Origin: Arthrobacter sp. NIO-1057
GTDB lineage: Bacteria > Actinomycetota > Actinomycetes > Actinomycetales > Micrococcaceae
Assembly (NCBI RefSeq): GCF_900094805.1
Contig: NZ_FMAT01000001.1
Coordinates: forward strand, 744,001-808,000
DNA: 64,000 nucleotides
Reading direction: 5' to 3'
Under the pieces are notes generated by a model, which saw nothing but the letters and a program-made list of their open reading frames with translations, did not search any database and was not told where the DNA came from. The position numbers and the translations under genes are program-made. This document shows, in pieces, positions 19,976 through 29,130 of the stretch; position 1 is the first letter of the stretch, and every line of letters begins with the position of its first letter.

Positions 19976-20917
19976 TCAGTTTTCAAGTAACTCTTTGAGC
20001 CAGCTGGTACAGGCCACGGCTTGTTGCGCGTGGTAGCTTCTCAGCGTGGGCAGCGAAGGAACCGGTGGTCGGCGCGCAGCATCCAGATAAAAACCAGTGA
20101 GTCCCGTGAGGACACCAACCTGCTCAGCTATTGATACAGATTCAAACGTCTGGTGGGACTCCACAATCGTCTGAATCTCAAGTTGAGGCTCGTGCAAACG
20201 CGCTTCGATTAGCAACGTTAACGCATCGTACCACGCAGCTCCGCGAGCAGCCCATGGCCAGTCCACCAAGTAAATGCCGCCATCGTTTCCAACCAAAATA
20301 TTGTCTGCACGCAGATCAGCATGTACTAGTTCCTCACCTGCGAGCAATGATGCTGCGGGTTCGGCTAGCTGATGAAGTTCCTGAAGGTGCTGAGCTATCC
20401 ACGGATCATTAGGAACAAAATCGTCGTCAATGATTCGGCTGAACCCGGCAAAGTCGTCTCGCAGCTCATCTTCTAGGCTTGGAAGTCCCTGAACCAAGGA
20501 TTCTGGAACAGAAGAATTGAGGTCCGCAACGGAATCAAGTACAGCTAGGAGCTCGTCTGGATTCCAAGGAAGGGCTGGTCGATTTCCAGGTGCTTCAGCG
20601 AAGACGAGCGCTTGCCACCCCTGACACCGCACATGCGACAGGAGTTTCGGGACAGGAAGTGTTCCAGGAAGTCTGGCAGCAATATTTGCTTCCTTGGCAT
20701 GCAACTGAGCAGCAAAATCGTTGACTTCAGCGTCTACGGCTTTCACAAAGACCACGCGTCCATCTTGCAACTGCACAAGGTCAGCACTGCCTGGCGAAGA
20801 CCCACCGATTTGCTGCGTAGCGTCTACGACGTTCGAGCCCAGTCGACTTTCAATGGTCGACCGCAAAGCTTGCGGAAGTTCGGGCCAAGAAATTCGCTGT
20901 GGGAATTTGATGCGCAT
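19976..20917 (-). CDS. Aminoglycoside phosphotransferase-family protein
   Basis: A kinase-fold protein of 313 residues. The Brenner-type catalytic motif is HADLRADNILV near residue 200, and the metal-binding motif is VDWPWAARGAAWYD near residue 220. An N-lobe lysine is plausible in VVFVKAVD. The family phosphorylates small molecules such as choline, sugars or aminoglycosides. Nothing here shows a resistance role. It ends one base from the stop of the convergent small membrane protein gene. Confidence 0.82.
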   Translation of the reverse strand: MRIKFPQRISWPELPQALRSTIESRLGSNVVDATQQIGGSSPGSADLVQLQDGRVVFVKAVDAEVNDFAAQLHAKEANIAARLPGTLPVPKLLSHVRCQGWQALVFAEAPGNRPALPWNPDELLAVLDSVADLNSSVPESLVQGLPSLEDELRDDFAGFSRIIDDDFVPNDPWIAQHLQELHQLAEPAASLLAGEELVHADLRADNILVGNDGGIYLVDWPWAARGAAWYDALTLLIEARLHEPQLEIQTIVESHQTFESVSIAEQVGVLTGLTGFYLDAARRPPVPSLPTLRSYHAQQAVACTSWLKELLEN

Positions 20918-20957
20918 GAAGTGGATACTTCCAGATCATGGCGCGCACAACAAGAAG

Positions 20958-21710
20958 TCAAGCAACAATGAGCGCAATGCCCACATAGGTCGTCAGGAGT
21001 GTGGCCAAGAGCCATTCAGCGGTGGAACCGGTCTCAGCAAGGATGGGAACAGCCACCCGCCCGTTAGACTTCCAGCAACCACCGATGACTGGTAGCTTGC
21101 GGAACCACCGCGGCGAACCAATCTTGATGGGCCAAATCAGATTGCATCCACCGATGGTCAGCATGTCACCAAGTACATGCACGATGACCCCTAGCGCCAC
21201 CGCCAAGAGGAACCACATGTTCTCTTCCGGAGCGTTGACGCCGACGAAGGCGCCCGTAGCTAGGGCAATGATCCAGCACAATAACGGTGGCATGAATTTC
21301 ACTGACTTCACAGCGAAGGAAATCAAGAGGATTGCAAAGAGCGCCGCTGCTGGATAGACCGTGCCCAGGGCGACTGTCTGAACATCCCAGCCGTTGGCAA
21401 GCCACGCCAAGAAGATGAAAAACGCCATACCTAGGATTGAGTGCGTACCGTTTCGATGGCCTCCGGAGACTTCACCGACGATCCGCGCAAAAATGCTGGA
21501 GAAGGGTGGCAGTGCGCGGGCAATGGTCGCCCCGTGATGGTCAGCATCCGGCAACAATGCGGCCCCGGCGCATACGATCGCGCCGGCGAGGGTTTCCCAA
21601 CGATCCATTTCGAAGGTTCCCAGCCCGAGATTAACCGAACCTACGGTGACCGGAGTAGTAATTGCCAACCATGCGGCTGCGCCGCTCACCGCGTGGTGTC
21701 CACCCATCAT
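20958..21710 (-). CDS. YdjM/DUF457-like membrane-bound metal-dependent hydrolase
   Basis: A membrane protein of 250 residues in the LexA-induced YdjM/DUF457 family. The conserved polar motifs are GGHHAVSG at the N-terminus, LPDADHHGATIARALPP near residue 50 and GGHRNGTHS near residue 80. About six hydrophobic segments follow. The family is called a hydrolase because of its His/Asp motifs; its substrate is not known. I choose the ATG at 21710, which has AAGG eight bases upstream and starts just before GGHHAVSG; the longer frame overlaps the divergent GNAT gene start. Confidence 0.8.
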   Translation of the reverse strand: MMGGHHAVSGAAAWLAITTPVTVGSVNLGLGTFEMDRWETLAGAIVCAGAALLPDADHHGATIARALPPFSSIFARIVGEVSGGHRNGTHSILGMAFFIFLAWLANGWDVQTVALGTVYPAAALFAILLISFAVKSVKFMPPLLCWIIALATGAFVGVNAPEENMWFLLAVALGVIVHVLGDMLTIGGCNLIWPIKIGSPRWFRKLPVIGGCWKSNGRVAVPILAETGSTAEWLLATLLTTYVGIALIVA

Positions 21711-21772
21711 GCATTCAACCTTAGGACTGGTCACCGACGTTTTAGCGGCATGACGGCGGTAAGCTAGGACAC

Positions 21773-22261
21773 ATGAGTATTGTGCGCGAAGCAACCGTCG
21801 ATGACTGCCCGCAGATTCTAGAACTAATTCAGGAACTTGCGGACTATGAGAAGGAACCAGACGCGGTGGTTAACACCGTTCAGGCGTTGGAAGAGCACCT
21901 CTTCGGGGCGAACCCTCAGGTTTTTGCCCACGTTGCCGATGACGGATCTGGAACTATCGTGGGTATCGCTATCTGGTATTTGACCTATTCCACGTGGGAA
22001 GGCCGTCACGGGATTCACCTCGAAGACCTTTACGTCCGTGCCAATCAGCGTGGATTGGGCACAGGAAACGCCCTATTGCGCACACTCGCCACGATTTGTG
22101 TAGATCGCGGATACAAGCGTCTGGAGTGGCAGGTTCTGGATTGGAACGAACCAGCTATCAAGTTTTATGACTCACTGGGTGCCGGCGCACTCGACGGGTG
22201 GACCACCCGTCGTTTGGACGGCGATGACCTGGTGACCCTCGGATCACAAGGAGCGAAGTAA
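21773..22261 (+). CDS. GNAT acetyltransferase, diamine-acetyltransferase-like
   Basis: A protein of 162 residues. Its N-terminus REATVDDCPQILELIQELAD followed by YEKEPDAV resembles spermidine/spermine or diamine acetyltransferases. The acetyl-CoA motif A is in LEDLYVRANQRGLGTGNALL, and WNEPAIKFYDSLGA is motif B. Polyamines are thus possible substrates, but this is inference. Its stop overlaps the start of the next gene by one base (TAATG), so translation is coupled. Confidence 0.88.
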   Translation: MSIVREATVDDCPQILELIQELADYEKEPDAVVNTVQALEEHLFGANPQVFAHVADDGSGTIVGIAIWYLTYSTWEGRHGIHLEDLYVRANQRGLGTGNALLRTLATICVDRGYKRLEWQVLDWNEPAIKFYDSLGAGALDGWTTRRLDGDDLVTLGSQGAK

Positions 22262-23547
22262 TGACCCATTACCGGGGCATGGACGTCACCGACCATTTCA
22301 TCGATGCGCCGCTGGATCACGCAAATCCCGAGGGCGAAAAAATCTCGGTGTTCGCTCGGGAAATCAGCACCGACGCCAGCAGGCCCTGGTTGCTGTTTTT
22401 GCAGGGTGGACCGGGTGGAAAATCTCCACGCCCGGGATCCCTGGCAGGATGGTTATCTGAGGCCGTTAAACACTTCCGTGTCCTCTTACTCGATCAGCGA
22501 GGCACCGGCCTATCATCACCCGCTAACCGCCAAACCCTGGCATTGCGTGGCGATTCGGCCGCTCAGGCCCGCTACCTGGGGCATTTCCGTGCGGATTCGA
22601 TTGTGCGCGATGCCGAAGCATTCCGTAAGCATTTGGGCATCGAACAGTGGAGCACGTTGGGCCAAAGCTATGGCGGTTTCTGTACCCTCACGTATCTTTC
22701 GCTTTTCCCCCAGTCCCTCACACGCTGCTTGGTGACCGGTGGTCTAGCTTCCTTGGATCAGGATGCAAAAACTGTCTACCGTGCTACGTATCAGCGCATG
22801 GCTGAGCGCAACCGTGAGTACTTTTCTTGGTACCCCCAGGATTTTGAGACCTTGCACGAAATTTATCAGCATCTGCGTAGCAATGACGATGAGCGACTAC
22901 CAAATGGTCAGAAGGTCACCATCGAATTGGTGCAAATGCTCGGCATGTATCTCGGCGGTAATACCCGAGTCCATCTTCTGCACCACATTTTTGAGGAAGC
23001 CTTTGTCCAAACCACTGGCGGGCCACGACTCTCGGACACGTTCCTCGATGCCTTACAGGCGCAAGCTTCCTTCGCCTCAAACCCGCTCTATGCGCTGATG
23101 CATGAAACCATTTATGCTCAGGGTGCTGCCACGAACTTTGCCGCCGAGCAAGTGCTTCCGGAATTCGAAGAGTTCACAGCGCATGCCGACACGCCTCTGC
23201 TCACCGGTGAAATGATCTTCCGGTGGCATTTTGCCACGGATCCGGCCTTACGTCCGCTGGAGGATGTGGCCCGCATCTTGGCAGAGCACGAGCACTTTGG
23301 GCCACTGTACGATCTTGAGGTGCTGGCAAATAACACCGTGCCAGTAGCAGCGGCCGTGTATCACGATGACGTTTATGTGGATCGTGAGCTTTCATTGCGG
23401 ACCGCTTCTCAGGTCGCCGGTTTGCAACCGTGGGTCACCGATGAATACCACCACGATGGTATCGGCGATGACGGGCCAGCAATTTTCCGTCGACTCCTAG
23501 CCATGACAAATGGCGAGGATCCAGAAGCTGCCGCCAAGGACCAATAG
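22261..23547 (+). CDS. Proline iminopeptidase-like alpha/beta hydrolase
   Basis: An S33-family peptidase of 428 residues that would release N-terminal proline from peptides. The oxyanion region is FLQGGPGGKSPRP. LLLDQRGTGLSSP precedes the nucleophile elbow GQSYGG (Ser near residue 138). The Asp and His of the triad should lie in the C-terminal third (DEYHHDGIGDDG holds candidate residues). It overlaps the GNAT gene by one base and is followed by a good hairpin. Confidence 0.88.
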   Translation: MTHYRGMDVTDHFIDAPLDHANPEGEKISVFAREISTDASRPWLLFLQGGPGGKSPRPGSLAGWLSEAVKHFRVLLLDQRGTGLSSPANRQTLALRGDSAAQARYLGHFRADSIVRDAEAFRKHLGIEQWSTLGQSYGGFCTLTYLSLFPQSLTRCLVTGGLASLDQDAKTVYRATYQRMAERNREYFSWYPQDFETLHEIYQHLRSNDDERLPNGQKVTIELVQMLGMYLGGNTRVHLLHHIFEEAFVQTTGGPRLSDTFLDALQAQASFASNPLYALMHETIYAQGAATNFAAEQVLPEFEEFTAHADTPLLTGEMIFRWHFATDPALRPLEDVARILAEHEHFGPLYDLEVLANNTVPVAAAVYHDDVYVDRELSLRTASQVAGLQPWVTDEYHHDGIGDDGPAIFRRLLAMTNGEDPEAAAKDQ

Positions 23548-23560
23548 TTACTCAACGCAC

Positions 23561-23596
23561 AAGGCGCGCTCTTTCCGCAGGGAATGAGCGCGCCTT
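23561..23596. terminator. Terminator between convergent iminopeptidase and marR genes
   Basis: A perfect 11-base stem (AAGGCGCGCTC / GAGCGCGCCTT) with a 14-base loop lies between two convergent genes and probably serves both. No long T-run is seen. Confidence 0.65.
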
Positions 23597-23611
23597 AGCT
23601 ATAGCCAGAAT

Positions 23612-24067
23612 TTAGCCGTCGAGTCCGGCAGCGATCTGTTCGTTAATGTGTTGCAGGAGCGGAACCACACGAGCAAGTGCTAGTTGTTCCTCCTGGCTGA
23701 AATCGCTGATCCCACTCAAGAGCACGTTGATCGCCCGCGAGCGGTAACCCCGGATCTCTTGCAGTCCGCTCTCGGTCAGGCTCACGAGGCTGGCCCGGCC
23801 GTCTTTGGGATCGGACTGACGCTGCACCAGCTGGTCGTTTTCCAGTCGCATAATTAGCCCAGTCATGGTCGGTTGGGCGACACGTTGCTCAACAGCCAGA
23901 TCGCCCACACGCTGGGCCCCGAGTCGTTCGAGGGAAGAAAGTACCCGCCAAGCCGTGACGGAGCGTCCCTGTCCGGCGGCCTGACCCAACAGGCGGGACA
24001 TGGTTCCTGAGGCTAGCGCCAAGTCGGTGGCGACGGTCTGTGTGTCAAGCGATTCTGCGCTCATCAT
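23612..24067 (-). CDS. MarR-family transcription regulator
   Basis: A winged-helix regulator of 151 residues. The DNA-binding part spans about 45-105 (LGAQRVGDLAVEQRVAQPTM and RLENDQLVQRQSDPKDGRAS), with dimer helices at both ends. The wing DPKDGRAS is typical of MarR. It lies 89 bases downstream of terC, separated by a terminator, so it is probably its own unit. The ligand is unknown. Confidence 0.88.
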   Translation of the reverse strand: MMSAESLDTQTVATDLALASGTMSRLLGQAAGQGRSVTAWRVLSSLERLGAQRVGDLAVEQRVAQPTMTGLIMRLENDQLVQRQSDPKDGRASLVSLTESGLQEIRGYRSRAINVLLSGISDFSQEEQLALARVVPLLQHINEQIAAGLDG

Positions 24068-24110
24068 TTTCCCCTGGGAGAAGATCCATAAGTATAGGGT
24101 CAGAGAAAAT

Positions 24111-24142
24111 CCGCCGGCCGGACTCGAAAGACCGATCGGCGG
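24111..24142 (-). terminator. terC terminator
   Basis: Read on the minus strand, an interrupted GC-rich stem (CCGCCG / CGGCGG outer, CGG / CCG inner) is followed by ATTTTCTCT. It lies 15 bases after the terC stop, as expected for intrinsic termination. Confidence 0.65.
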
Positions 24143-24156
24143 GTTGCTCTTTTCGG

Positions 24157-25197
24157 CTACTGTGCGTTCGTGCCGGTAGCGGTGTTCGAGGCCTTGGAGA
24201 CTTCTTCAGCTTCTGCGCTAGCGGCTGCCCGCTTGCCCCACGGAGTCCACAGGGACATAACGGTGGCAACCACGATCGCGCCAAGAATCACTAGTAGCGA
24301 GAGCCCGGTGGAAATATCCAACCAAGGGTAGTCCAGGTGCTCGCCACCGTTGATGAATGGCAGGTTGTTCTCATGCAGTGCGTGGAAGACCAGCTTCACA
24401 CCGATGAAAGCGAGGATGAAGCTCAGCGCGTGCTTCAGGAAGACCAAACGGTTCATCAGTCCGCCGAGCAAGAAGTACAACTGGCGCAGACCCATCAGCG
24501 CAAAAATGTTCGCGGTGAAGACAATGAACGCGGACTTGGTCAGGCCGAAGATTGCTGGAATCGAGTCGAAAGCGAAGAGCAGGTCGGTCATGCCGATGGT
24601 CACGAAGACCAGGACCATCGGGGTGAACAGCTTCTTACCGTCGACCACGGTACGCAGCTTGGCGCCGTCGAAATCGTCGGAGATCGGCATGCGGCTGGTC
24701 AGCTTCTTGACCAAGCCGCTCTCTTCATCTTCGTCATCGTCCTTGAGCTGGTTCCATGCGGTCCACAGCAGGAAGGCGCCGAAGATGTAGAATACCCACG
24801 ACCACTGTTCGATAATCGTCGCACCGGCAACGATGAAGATCGCGCGCAGAATCAGCGCGATAATAATGCCGAACATCAGCACTTCCTGCTGGTACTTTCG
24901 CGGTACCGAGAAGCGGGCCATGATGATGATGAAGACGAACAGGTTGTCTACCGACAACGCGTATTCGGTGATCCATCCGGCATAGAATTCTTGGCCGATC
25001 TGGCTTCCGGCCTGCCACCACAGCACGCCGCCAAAAATTAAGGCCAAGGCGATGTAGATGCCGACAAAGATGCCAGCTTCCTTCATCGAAGGAATGTGCG
25101 GACGTTTGGTGACGTACAGCAGGTCGGCGATGAGCACCGCGCACAAAATAACCAGCGCGATGATCTCAAATTGAATGGTTAACCCATGAGTGCCCAC
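24157..25197 (-). CDS. TerC-family integral membrane protein (probable Mn exporter)
   Basis: A membrane protein of 346 residues with about nine hydrophobic segments. The TerC signature with acidic membrane residues is seen in GWITEYALSVDNLFVFIIIM near residue 65 and again in DLLFAFDSIPAIFGLT near residue 205. TerC proteins with this kind of leader export manganese or metallate exoenzymes. I choose the GTG at 25197 (VGTHGLTIQFEI), which has AAAGG ten bases upstream. A yybP-ykoY riboswitch precedes it, which points to control by Mn2+. A low-complexity alanine/serine tail closes the protein. Confidence 0.9.
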   Translation of the reverse strand: MGTHGLTIQFEIIALVILCAVLIADLLYVTKRPHIPSMKEAGIFVGIYIALALIFGGVLWWQAGSQIGQEFYAGWITEYALSVDNLFVFIIIMARFSVPRKYQQEVLMFGIIIALILRAIFIVAGATIIEQWSWVFYIFGAFLLWTAWNQLKDDDEDEESGLVKKLTSRMPISDDFDGAKLRTVVDGKKLFTPMVLVFVTIGMTDLLFAFDSIPAIFGLTKSAFIVFTANIFALMGLRQLYFLLGGLMNRLVFLKHALSFILAFIGVKLVFHALHENNLPFINGGEHLDYPWLDISTGLSLLVILGAIVVATVMSLWTPWGKRAAASAEAEEVSKASNTATGTNAQ

Positions 25198-25233
25198 GGA
25201 CGAGCGACCTTTCGTTGGAGGGTATGGAAAATC

Positions 25234-25370
25234 GCCGCAAGTCTCTCCGCCGTCATCCAAGCTTCCCTCTAACGAGAAAGCACGTGTGCTGATCGGCTGC
25301 TGCGCCCGGCGAAACGTCTTTGGTTCGCGTGTTGACGTTCACAGCATTGGGATACTCCCCTACGTCCGAA
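25234..25370 (-). ncRNA. yybP-ykoY manganese riboswitch in front of terC
   Basis: On the minus strand the leader holds the hallmark loops of this class. The 5' loop is TAGGGGAGTA. GTCAACA lies in the middle. The 3' loop is GGCGGAGAGACTTGCGG. The bases CGTA just before GGGGAG can pair with TGCG just after GAGACT, forming the P1 stem. The element ends about 37 bases before the terC start, with the AAAGG ribosome site between. The class senses Mn2+ and is commonly found in front of terC and mntP genes, so position and sequence agree. Confidence 0.85.
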
Positions 25371-25375
25371 CATCA

Positions 25376-25381
25376 AGTGTA
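25376..25381 (-). promoter_or_regulatory. Possible -10 box of the terC leader
   Basis: TACACT on the minus strand lies a few bases before the riboswitch and would start transcription at about its 5' end. No convincing -35 box is seen at the right distance. Confidence 0.35.
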
Positions 25382-25417
25382 GCGCACAGCCTCCCCACAG
25401 GCTTTTTTAACCCTCAT

Positions 25418-27505
25418 TTAGGCGTGCCCGGCCGCCTTCATCTGGCGTAGCTCCTTCTTGAGTTCGGAGACTTCGTCACGGATTCGCGCAGCCAATTCGA
25501 ACTGCAGTTCCGTGGCCGCAGCATGCATCTGTTCGGTCATCTCTTCAATTTGGGACAACAGGTCCTCTGCCGGAGCGGCCGCCAAACCGTCCTTGCGCAC
25601 GGTTGTAGAGGCTTTACTCCGCTTCGCGTCCTTCGCCAACCGGTTGTTATTCAGCAGTTCCTGAGTATCAGCGTCTTCGCGGGCCAGCTGGTCGGTAATA
25701 TCGGCGATCTTCTTGCGCAGCGGCTGCGGGTCAATCCCGTGCTCCTTGTTGTGCGCTTCCTGAATGGCGCGACGACGATTGGTCTCTTCGATCGCCTGAT
25801 CCATCGCGTCGGTGATCTTATCGGCATACATAATCACCTGGCCCGACACGTTACGTGCGGCACGGCCAATGGTCTGAATCAGCGAGGTAGCTGAGCGCAG
25901 GAAGCCCTGCTTGTCGGCGTCAAGGATCGCCACGAGCGAGACTTCTGGCAGGTCCAAGCCCTCACGCAACAGGTTGATGCCCACCAGCACGTCGAAGGAT
26001 CCCATGCGTAGTTCACGCAGCAATTCCACACGGCGGATGGTATCCACATCCGAGTGCAGGTACTGCACGCGCACCTGATGCTCGGTGAGGTAATCGGTCA
26101 GGTCTTCAGCCATACGCTTGGTCAGCGTGGTGACCAGCACTCGTTCGTCACGGTCCACACGGGTGCGGATTTCGTCGAGCAAATCATCAATCTGCCCCTT
26201 GGTGGGCTTCACAATAATTTCGGGGTCGATCAACCCGGTCGGGCGAATAATCTGTTCCACGAACCCATCGGATTTGCCCAGCTCATATTTGCCGGGGGTC
26301 GCCGAAAGGTACACCGTCTGCCCGATACGCTCCAAGAACTCGTCCCATTTCAAAGGACGGTTATCCATCGCGGAAGGCAAGCGGAAGCCGTGTTCTACCA
26401 GGGTGCGCTTTCGCGACATATCACCTTCATACATGGCACCGATCTGCGGCACGGTCACATGCGACTCGTCGATCACCAGTAAGAAGTCGTCCGGGAAGTA
26501 ATCCAGCAGGCAGTGCGGTGCGGAACCCGCCTCGCGGCCGTCAATATGTCGCGAGTAGTTCTCGATGCCGTTGCAGAAGCCCATCTGCTCCATCATTTCC
26601 AGATCATAGGTGGTGCGCATGCGCAGTCGCTGCGCTTCGACCAGCTTGTTCTGCGATTCGAGCTCCTTGAGGCGTACCGCCAGTTCATCTTCGATCCGCT
26701 TGATGGCTTTGCCCATACGTTCGGCACCGGCCACATAGTGGCTGGCCGGGAAAATGTACATTTCGGTTTCTTCGCGGATCACTTCACCGGTAACCGGGTG
26801 CAGGGTATAGATGGCTTCGACTTCGTCGCCGAAGAACTCGATGCGCACGGCCTGCTCTTCGTACATCGGGATGATTTCTACGGTGTCCCCGCGCACCCGG
26901 AAGGTACCGCGGTGGAAGTCCATGTCGTTGCGGGTGTACTGCATGGCGACGAACTGGCGCAGCATCGCGTCGCGGTCCAGTTCCTCGCCGGTGCGCACGG
27001 TGACCATTCCGGCCACGTATTCCTCGGGGGTGCCCAGGCCATAGATGCAGGAGACGGTGGCGACGACGATCGTGTCGCGGCGGGTGAGCAGCGAGTTGGT
27101 GGCCGAGTGGCGCAGCCGTTCGACCTCCTCGTTGATCGAGGAGTCCTTCTCGATGAAGGTATCGGTCTGCGGCACGTAGGCTTCGGGTTGGTAGTAGTCG
27201 TAGTAGGAGACGAAGTACTCCACCGCATTGTTTGGCAGCAGCTCGCGGAATTCGTTGACCAACTGGGCGGCCAGGGTCTTGTTCTGCACCAGCACCAGGG
27301 TGGGGCGCTGCACCTGCTCGACCAGCCAGGCGGTGGTCGCGGACTTACCGGTACCCGTGGCACCCAGCAGTACGATGTCTTTTTCGCCGTTGTTAATCCG
27401 CTGGGTCAGCTGTTCGATCGCCTGGGGCTGATCACCCGCGGGCTCATATTCGCTGATGACTTCAAAGGGGGCAACAACACGCTTAATTGGCTGGGCAAGA
27501 CTCAT
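25418..27505 (-). CDS. uvrB: Excinuclease ABC subunit B
   Basis: The damage-verifying helicase-like subunit of nucleotide excision repair. The product of 695 residues is the usual length. Walker A is [14 protein letters not shown] near residue 50. The beta-hairpin region follows ([20 protein letters not shown]). The DEAD-like motif is VIDESHVT and motif VI is [13 protein letters not shown]. The C-terminal UVR domain ([20 protein letters not shown]) contacts UvrC. No LexA-like box is visible in the 75 bases before it, unlike uvrA. Confidence 0.98.
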   Translation of the reverse strand: MSLAQPIKRVVAPFEVISEYEPAGDQPQAIEQLTQRINNGEKDIVLLGATGTGKSATTAWLVEQVQRPTLVLVQNKTLAAQLVNEFRELLPNNAVEYFVSYYDYYQPEAYVPQTDTFIEKDSSINEEVERLRHSATNSLLTRRDTIVVATVSCIYGLGTPEEYVAGMVTVRTGEELDRDAMLRQFVAMQYTRNDMDFHRGTFRVRGDTVEIIPMYEEQAVRIEFFGDEVEAIYTLHPVTGEVIREETEMYIFPASHYVAGAERMGKAIKRIEDELAVRLKELESQNKLVEAQRLRMRTTYDLEMMEQMGFCNGIENYSRHIDGREAGSAPHCLLDYFPDDFLLVIDESHVTVPQIGAMYEGDMSRKRTLVEHGFRLPSAMDNRPLKWDEFLERIGQTVYLSATPGKYELGKSDGFVEQIIRPTGLIDPEIIVKPTKGQIDDLLDEIRTRVDRDERVLVTTLTKRMAEDLTDYLTEHQVRVQYLHSDVDTIRRVELLRELRMGSFDVLVGINLLREGLDLPEVSLVAILDADKQGFLRSATSLIQTIGRAARNVSGQVIMYADKITDAMDQAIEETNRRRAIQEAHNKEHGIDPQPLRKKIADITDQLAREDADTQELLNNNRLAKDAKRSKASTTVRKDGLAAAPAEDLLSQIEEMTEQMHAAATELQFELAARIRDEVSELKKELRQMKAAGHA

Positions 27506-27579
27506 AGAACCAGCATATCGACTTGGTTGGACCGAATAGGACGGTCTCTAGCCAGCTTTCAGCTTAAAGCGGGCTCGTG

Positions 27580-27828
27580 CTACTTGCGCATGCCATAACG
27601 GATCGCATTGCGCTTGACCGTTCGCCCGATCGTATTGCTAAAGAAACCCATGGTCATGATCGTCGCCGCGATAATTCCCAGCAGGGCCAACCACCCGGAA
27701 ATATAAACCACCGGCGAGTACGGGCCGGTCTCTTGGCTGACAAATTCGGCCCGTCCGCCAAAGCCAAGCCACAGCACCAGGGCAATACCGAAGGAAACAA
27801 ACATCGTCCATTTGCACGTCTTGTACAT
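27580..27828 (-). CDS. Small membrane protein
   Basis: An 82-residue protein with two hydrophobic segments (about 8-24 and 42-62) and a basic tail (TVKRNAIRYGMRK) that would stay in the cytoplasm. I recognise no family. It lies between coaE (17 bases upstream) and uvrB (74 bases downstream). The close spacing to coaE and the clean membrane pattern support a real gene. Confidence 0.6.
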   Translation of the reverse strand: MYKTCKWTMFVSFGIALVLWLGFGGRAEFVSQETGPYSPVVYISGWLALLGIIAATIMTMGFFSNTIGRTVKRNAIRYGMRK

Positions 27829-27845
27829 CGTTTTCTCCTGCGTTC

Positions 27846-28430
27846 CTAGGTTAGCTGCTTGTAGAGGGCGTTCACTTGCGCCCGCAATTCTTCGAGGGTG
27901 CCAGAATTATCCAGCACATAATCTGCTACCGCCGAGCGTTGCTCATCAGTAGCCTGAGCGTCCATCCGCGACTGGGCCTGATCGGCGCTCCATCCACGAT
28001 CCTGGACCATCCGCCGGATCCGCTCTTCATGCGGTGCCTGCACCACAATCACGGCATCAAAATTCTCAGCTTGCCCAGATTCAACCAGCAATGGAATGTC
28101 TTCGATCACCAGGGCACCATCCGGGGCCTGTGCCCGCAACTCGGCCGCACGCTCTCGCACCAGGGGGTGCACAATTCCGTTAAGCTTCGTGCGTGCCTGA
28201 TCATCGGCAAACACGATCGCACCCAAGGCCTGACGATCTAAGGAACCATCGGCGAGTATGACGCCCGGCCCAAAGTGCTCCGTGATCGCAGCCAAGCCCT
28301 TGGTTCCCGGGGCGACCACTTCACGGGCCAGCGCGTCGGCGTCGATCACGACCGCTCCCAGCGCGGCCAATTGTGCTGCCACCGCAGATTTTCCGGAAGC
28401 TACTCCCCCGGTCAGTCCCACATGCTTCAT
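27846..28430 (-). CDS. coaE: Dephospho-CoA kinase
   Basis: The last step of coenzyme A synthesis, phosphorylating the ribose of dephospho-CoA. The product of 194 residues is the core length, without the extra C-terminal domain seen in mycobacteria. The P-loop is GLTGGVASGKSAVAAQLA at the N-terminus. VIDADALAREVV and the later DIPLLVESGQ motif mark the CoA-binding parts. It is divergent from the YigZ-family gene with only 25 bases between starts. Confidence 0.96.
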   Translation of the reverse strand: MKHVGLTGGVASGKSAVAAQLAALGAVVIDADALAREVVAPGTKGLAAITEHFGPGVILADGSLDRQALGAIVFADDQARTKLNGIVHPLVRERAAELRAQAPDGALVIEDIPLLVESGQAENFDAVIVVQAPHEERIRRMVQDRGWSADQAQSRMDAQATDEQRSAVADYVLDNSGTLEELRAQVNALYKQLT

Positions 28431-28455
28431 GACTCCACCCTATAAACTATTAGCA

Positions 28456-29130
28456 ATGAACACCAACGATTCGGTCGCGACCAGCTACACCACCCTGCTC
28501 GAAGACAGTGTGCACGAGCTAGAGATTAAGCGTTCACGCTTCATCTCCTACCTGTATCGGGTCGACTCCGAATCTGCAGCTCGGGAGCACATTGCTGCCC
28601 TGCGCAAAACACATTTTGATGCCCGGCACCACTGCACGGCCTTTATTTTAGGGCCCGATCGGATGACCCAGCGTTCCAATGACGACGGCGAACCTTCGGG
28701 CACTGCCGGTGTTCCCATGCTCGATGCCCTCGCCAAACGCGAACTGCCCGATCATAGCCACCTCTCCGATGTGTTGGCCGTGGTCGTCCGCTATTTTGGT
28801 GGCATTAAACTCGGTGCCGGCGGGCTGGTGAGAGCCTACTCCGAAGCCGTCTCCACCGCGCTCGATCAGGCCACTTTACTGCGCCGCGAGCGCCTGCGCA
28901 TCTTCGCTCTACCCGCCACCCACGCCCTCGCAGCCCGTTACGAAAATGAGCTGCGCGCCGCCGGCTACCAGGTCGAACCCACCCAATGGCTCGCCGAATC
29001 CGCGCTAATTCACATCGGCATTGCCGATACCCCCGATGCCTCCGACCAGTTGCACAACCACGTCGCCACGCTTACCTCCGGCGCCGGAGAGCTGCGCGCC
29101 ACCACCACCCGATGGGTTGATCTGATTTGA
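28456..29130 (+). CDS. YigZ/IMPACT-family protein
   Basis: A protein of 224 residues in the YigZ (UPF0029) family. The N-terminal IMPACT domain carries ARHHCTAFILG, SNDDGEPSGTAGVPML and VVVRYFGGIKLGAGGLVRAY. A short C-terminal DUF1949 ferredoxin-like domain follows from about residue 140. The eukaryotic relative IMPACT regulates translation; the bacterial role is unknown. I choose the ATG at 28456 because the longer frame runs into coaE. It overlaps the next gene by four bases. Confidence 0.92.
   Translation: MNTNDSVATSYTTLLEDSVHELEIKRSRFISYLYRVDSESAAREHIAALRKTHFDARHHCTAFILGPDRMTQRSNDDGEPSGTAGVPMLDALAKRELPDHSHLSDVLAVVVRYFGGIKLGAGGLVRAYSEAVSTALDQATLLRRERLRIFALPATHALAARYENELRAAGYQVEPTQWLAESALIHIGIADTPDASDQLHNHVATLTSGAGELRATTTRWVDLI

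Noticed and set aside
27506-27579. SOS box in front of uvrB
   Set aside because: No sequence close to TCGAAC-N4-GTTCGA was found there.
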